From Neisseriaceae bacterium (GTDB taxonomy: Bacteria > Pseudomonadota > Gammaproteobacteria > Burkholderiales > Chromobacteriaceae), in contig JAIYAC010000003.1 in the NCBI GenBank assembly GCA_027489245.1, forward strand, positions 1 through 39,468: DNA of 39,468 nt, given 5' to 3'. The first letter of the stretch is position 1; each line of letters begins with the position of its first letter. Under the pieces are notes generated by a model. The model did no database searches. It worked only from the letters and a program-made list of their open reading frames with translations, and was not told the origin of the DNA. Below are positions 39,337-39,468 of this stretch, in pieces. The position numbers and the translations under genes are program-made.

Positions 39337-39346
39337 CGGGGAGCCA
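39337..39346. other. attR core
   Basis: CGGGGAGCCA repeats the last ten bases of the tRNA. Upstream phage DNA carries CGGTTCGCAGC (39316-39326), the left arm of attP. GTCGGTAGAGC (39291-39301) also copies part of the tRNA D-arm. Directly after the core, GAA and then the second leader and tRNA begin, as expected if attB was the end of one array unit. Confidence 0.8.
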
Positions 39347-39349
39347 GAA

Positions 39350-39468
39350 AATTTAGAAGTAGTGCTTCGGTAGTACTTCAAGCAAGTTGTGTTCCCTGAT
39401 AGCTCAGTCGGTAGAGCGACGGACTGTTAATCCGCAGGTCGCAGGTTCGAGCCCTGCTCGGGGAGCCA
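39350..39468. repeat. 119-bp perfect direct repeat, right copy
   Basis: Identical to 1-119. The leader hairpin recurs at 39356-39379. The GAA between the attR core and this unit would be the normal spacer of the array. Confidence 0.9.
39393..39468 (+). tRNA. tRNA-Asn (anticodon GTT), right copy
   Basis: The sequence is identical to the left copy, with anticodon GTT and an encoded CCA. It lies outside the prophage. Its host promoter is cut off by 39 kb of phage DNA, so it depends on its own leader or on the outward phage promoter at 39228-39256. Confidence 0.97.

Larger units (their letters stand above)
110..39346. mobile_element. Integrated temperate phage (Mu-like contractile tail, serine integrase)
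   Basis: The element is bounded by the 10-bp core CGGGGAGCCA at 110-119 and 39337-39346. It contains integration, replication, lysogeny control, packaging, head, lysis and complete tail modules. I see no obvious frameshift in a core gene, so it may be functional. Tail genes follow the Mu gp37-gp48 order, but there is no MuA/MuB transposase pair. Replication instead seems to rest on a primase-helicase and an iteron-like region. Confidence 0.93.

Noticed and set aside
39291..39346. A full decayed tRNA gene at the right end
   Set aside because: Only GTCGGTAGAGC, GGTTCG and the CCA end match. No cloverleaf can be drawn, so the matches are treated as parts of the attP arm.

Overview
The window is an almost complete temperate-phage genome (about 39.2 kb, positions 110-39346) integrated at the 3' end of a tRNA-Asn(GTT) gene. 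A second identical tRNA-Asn with its leader lies just beyond the right end, so the insertion is best read as lying inside a tandem tRNA-Asn array. The GC-rich composition, the tRNA and the gene families fit a proteobacterial host, with a betaproteobacterium such as the Chromobacteriaceae as my best guess. The host was not identified from a marker gene.

Layout. (1) Left end, 78-3358: a large serine integrase whose last codons run into the tRNA, a coupled small gene with a helix-turn-helix-like end, and a XerC/D-like tyrosine recombinase. (2) 3359-3847: a gene-free, AT-rich block with about nine CCGTGGAT-like repeats, four of them spaced 20-21 bp apart, a candidate iteron origin. (3) 3848-12562: a leftward early operon with a TOPRIM primase-helicase, an HD phosphohydrolase, a DUF7673-like protein, a third (catalytic-domain-only) tyrosine recombinase and many small unknown genes, often joined by ATGA start/stop overlaps. 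(4) 12562-13369: the lysogeny switch, with a CII/CP76-like regulator, a Cro-like protein and a divergent short CI-like repressor across an operator-rich gap. (5) 13575-39168: the leftward late region. In transcription order from the right it holds terminase, portal, MuF head protein, a fused protease-scaffold-capsid protein, connectors, lysis genes, and a Mu-type contractile tail (gp37, gp38, sheath, tube, frameshifted chaperone, tape measure, gp43-gp48, fibre, fibre chaperone). No Mu transposase is present, so the virion module is Mu-like but integration and replication are not.

Accessory genes. A plus-strand, AT-rich cassette (22465-23370) interrupts the tail operon. It encodes a three-helix membrane protein similar to DUF6338 and two tandem paralogous proline-rich microproteins. 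A leftward cargo pair (31509-32539) encodes a secreted Cys-rich peptide and a membrane protein. The MuF head protein carries a C-terminal HExxH metallopeptidase-like domain and is followed by an overlapping small gene, the layout of a MuF polymorphic toxin with its immunity gene.

Regulation. A 17-bp element (minus strand TGCCATTTCCACCCCTG) occurs exactly three times, each just upstream of a leftward late block (terminase, capsid, tail). Two copies follow a cargo block, with a terminator just upstream. This is a strong candidate for the phage late promoter or activator site. At the ends, the prophage brings a terminator just after the left tRNA and a sigma70-like promoter pointing out toward the right tRNA.
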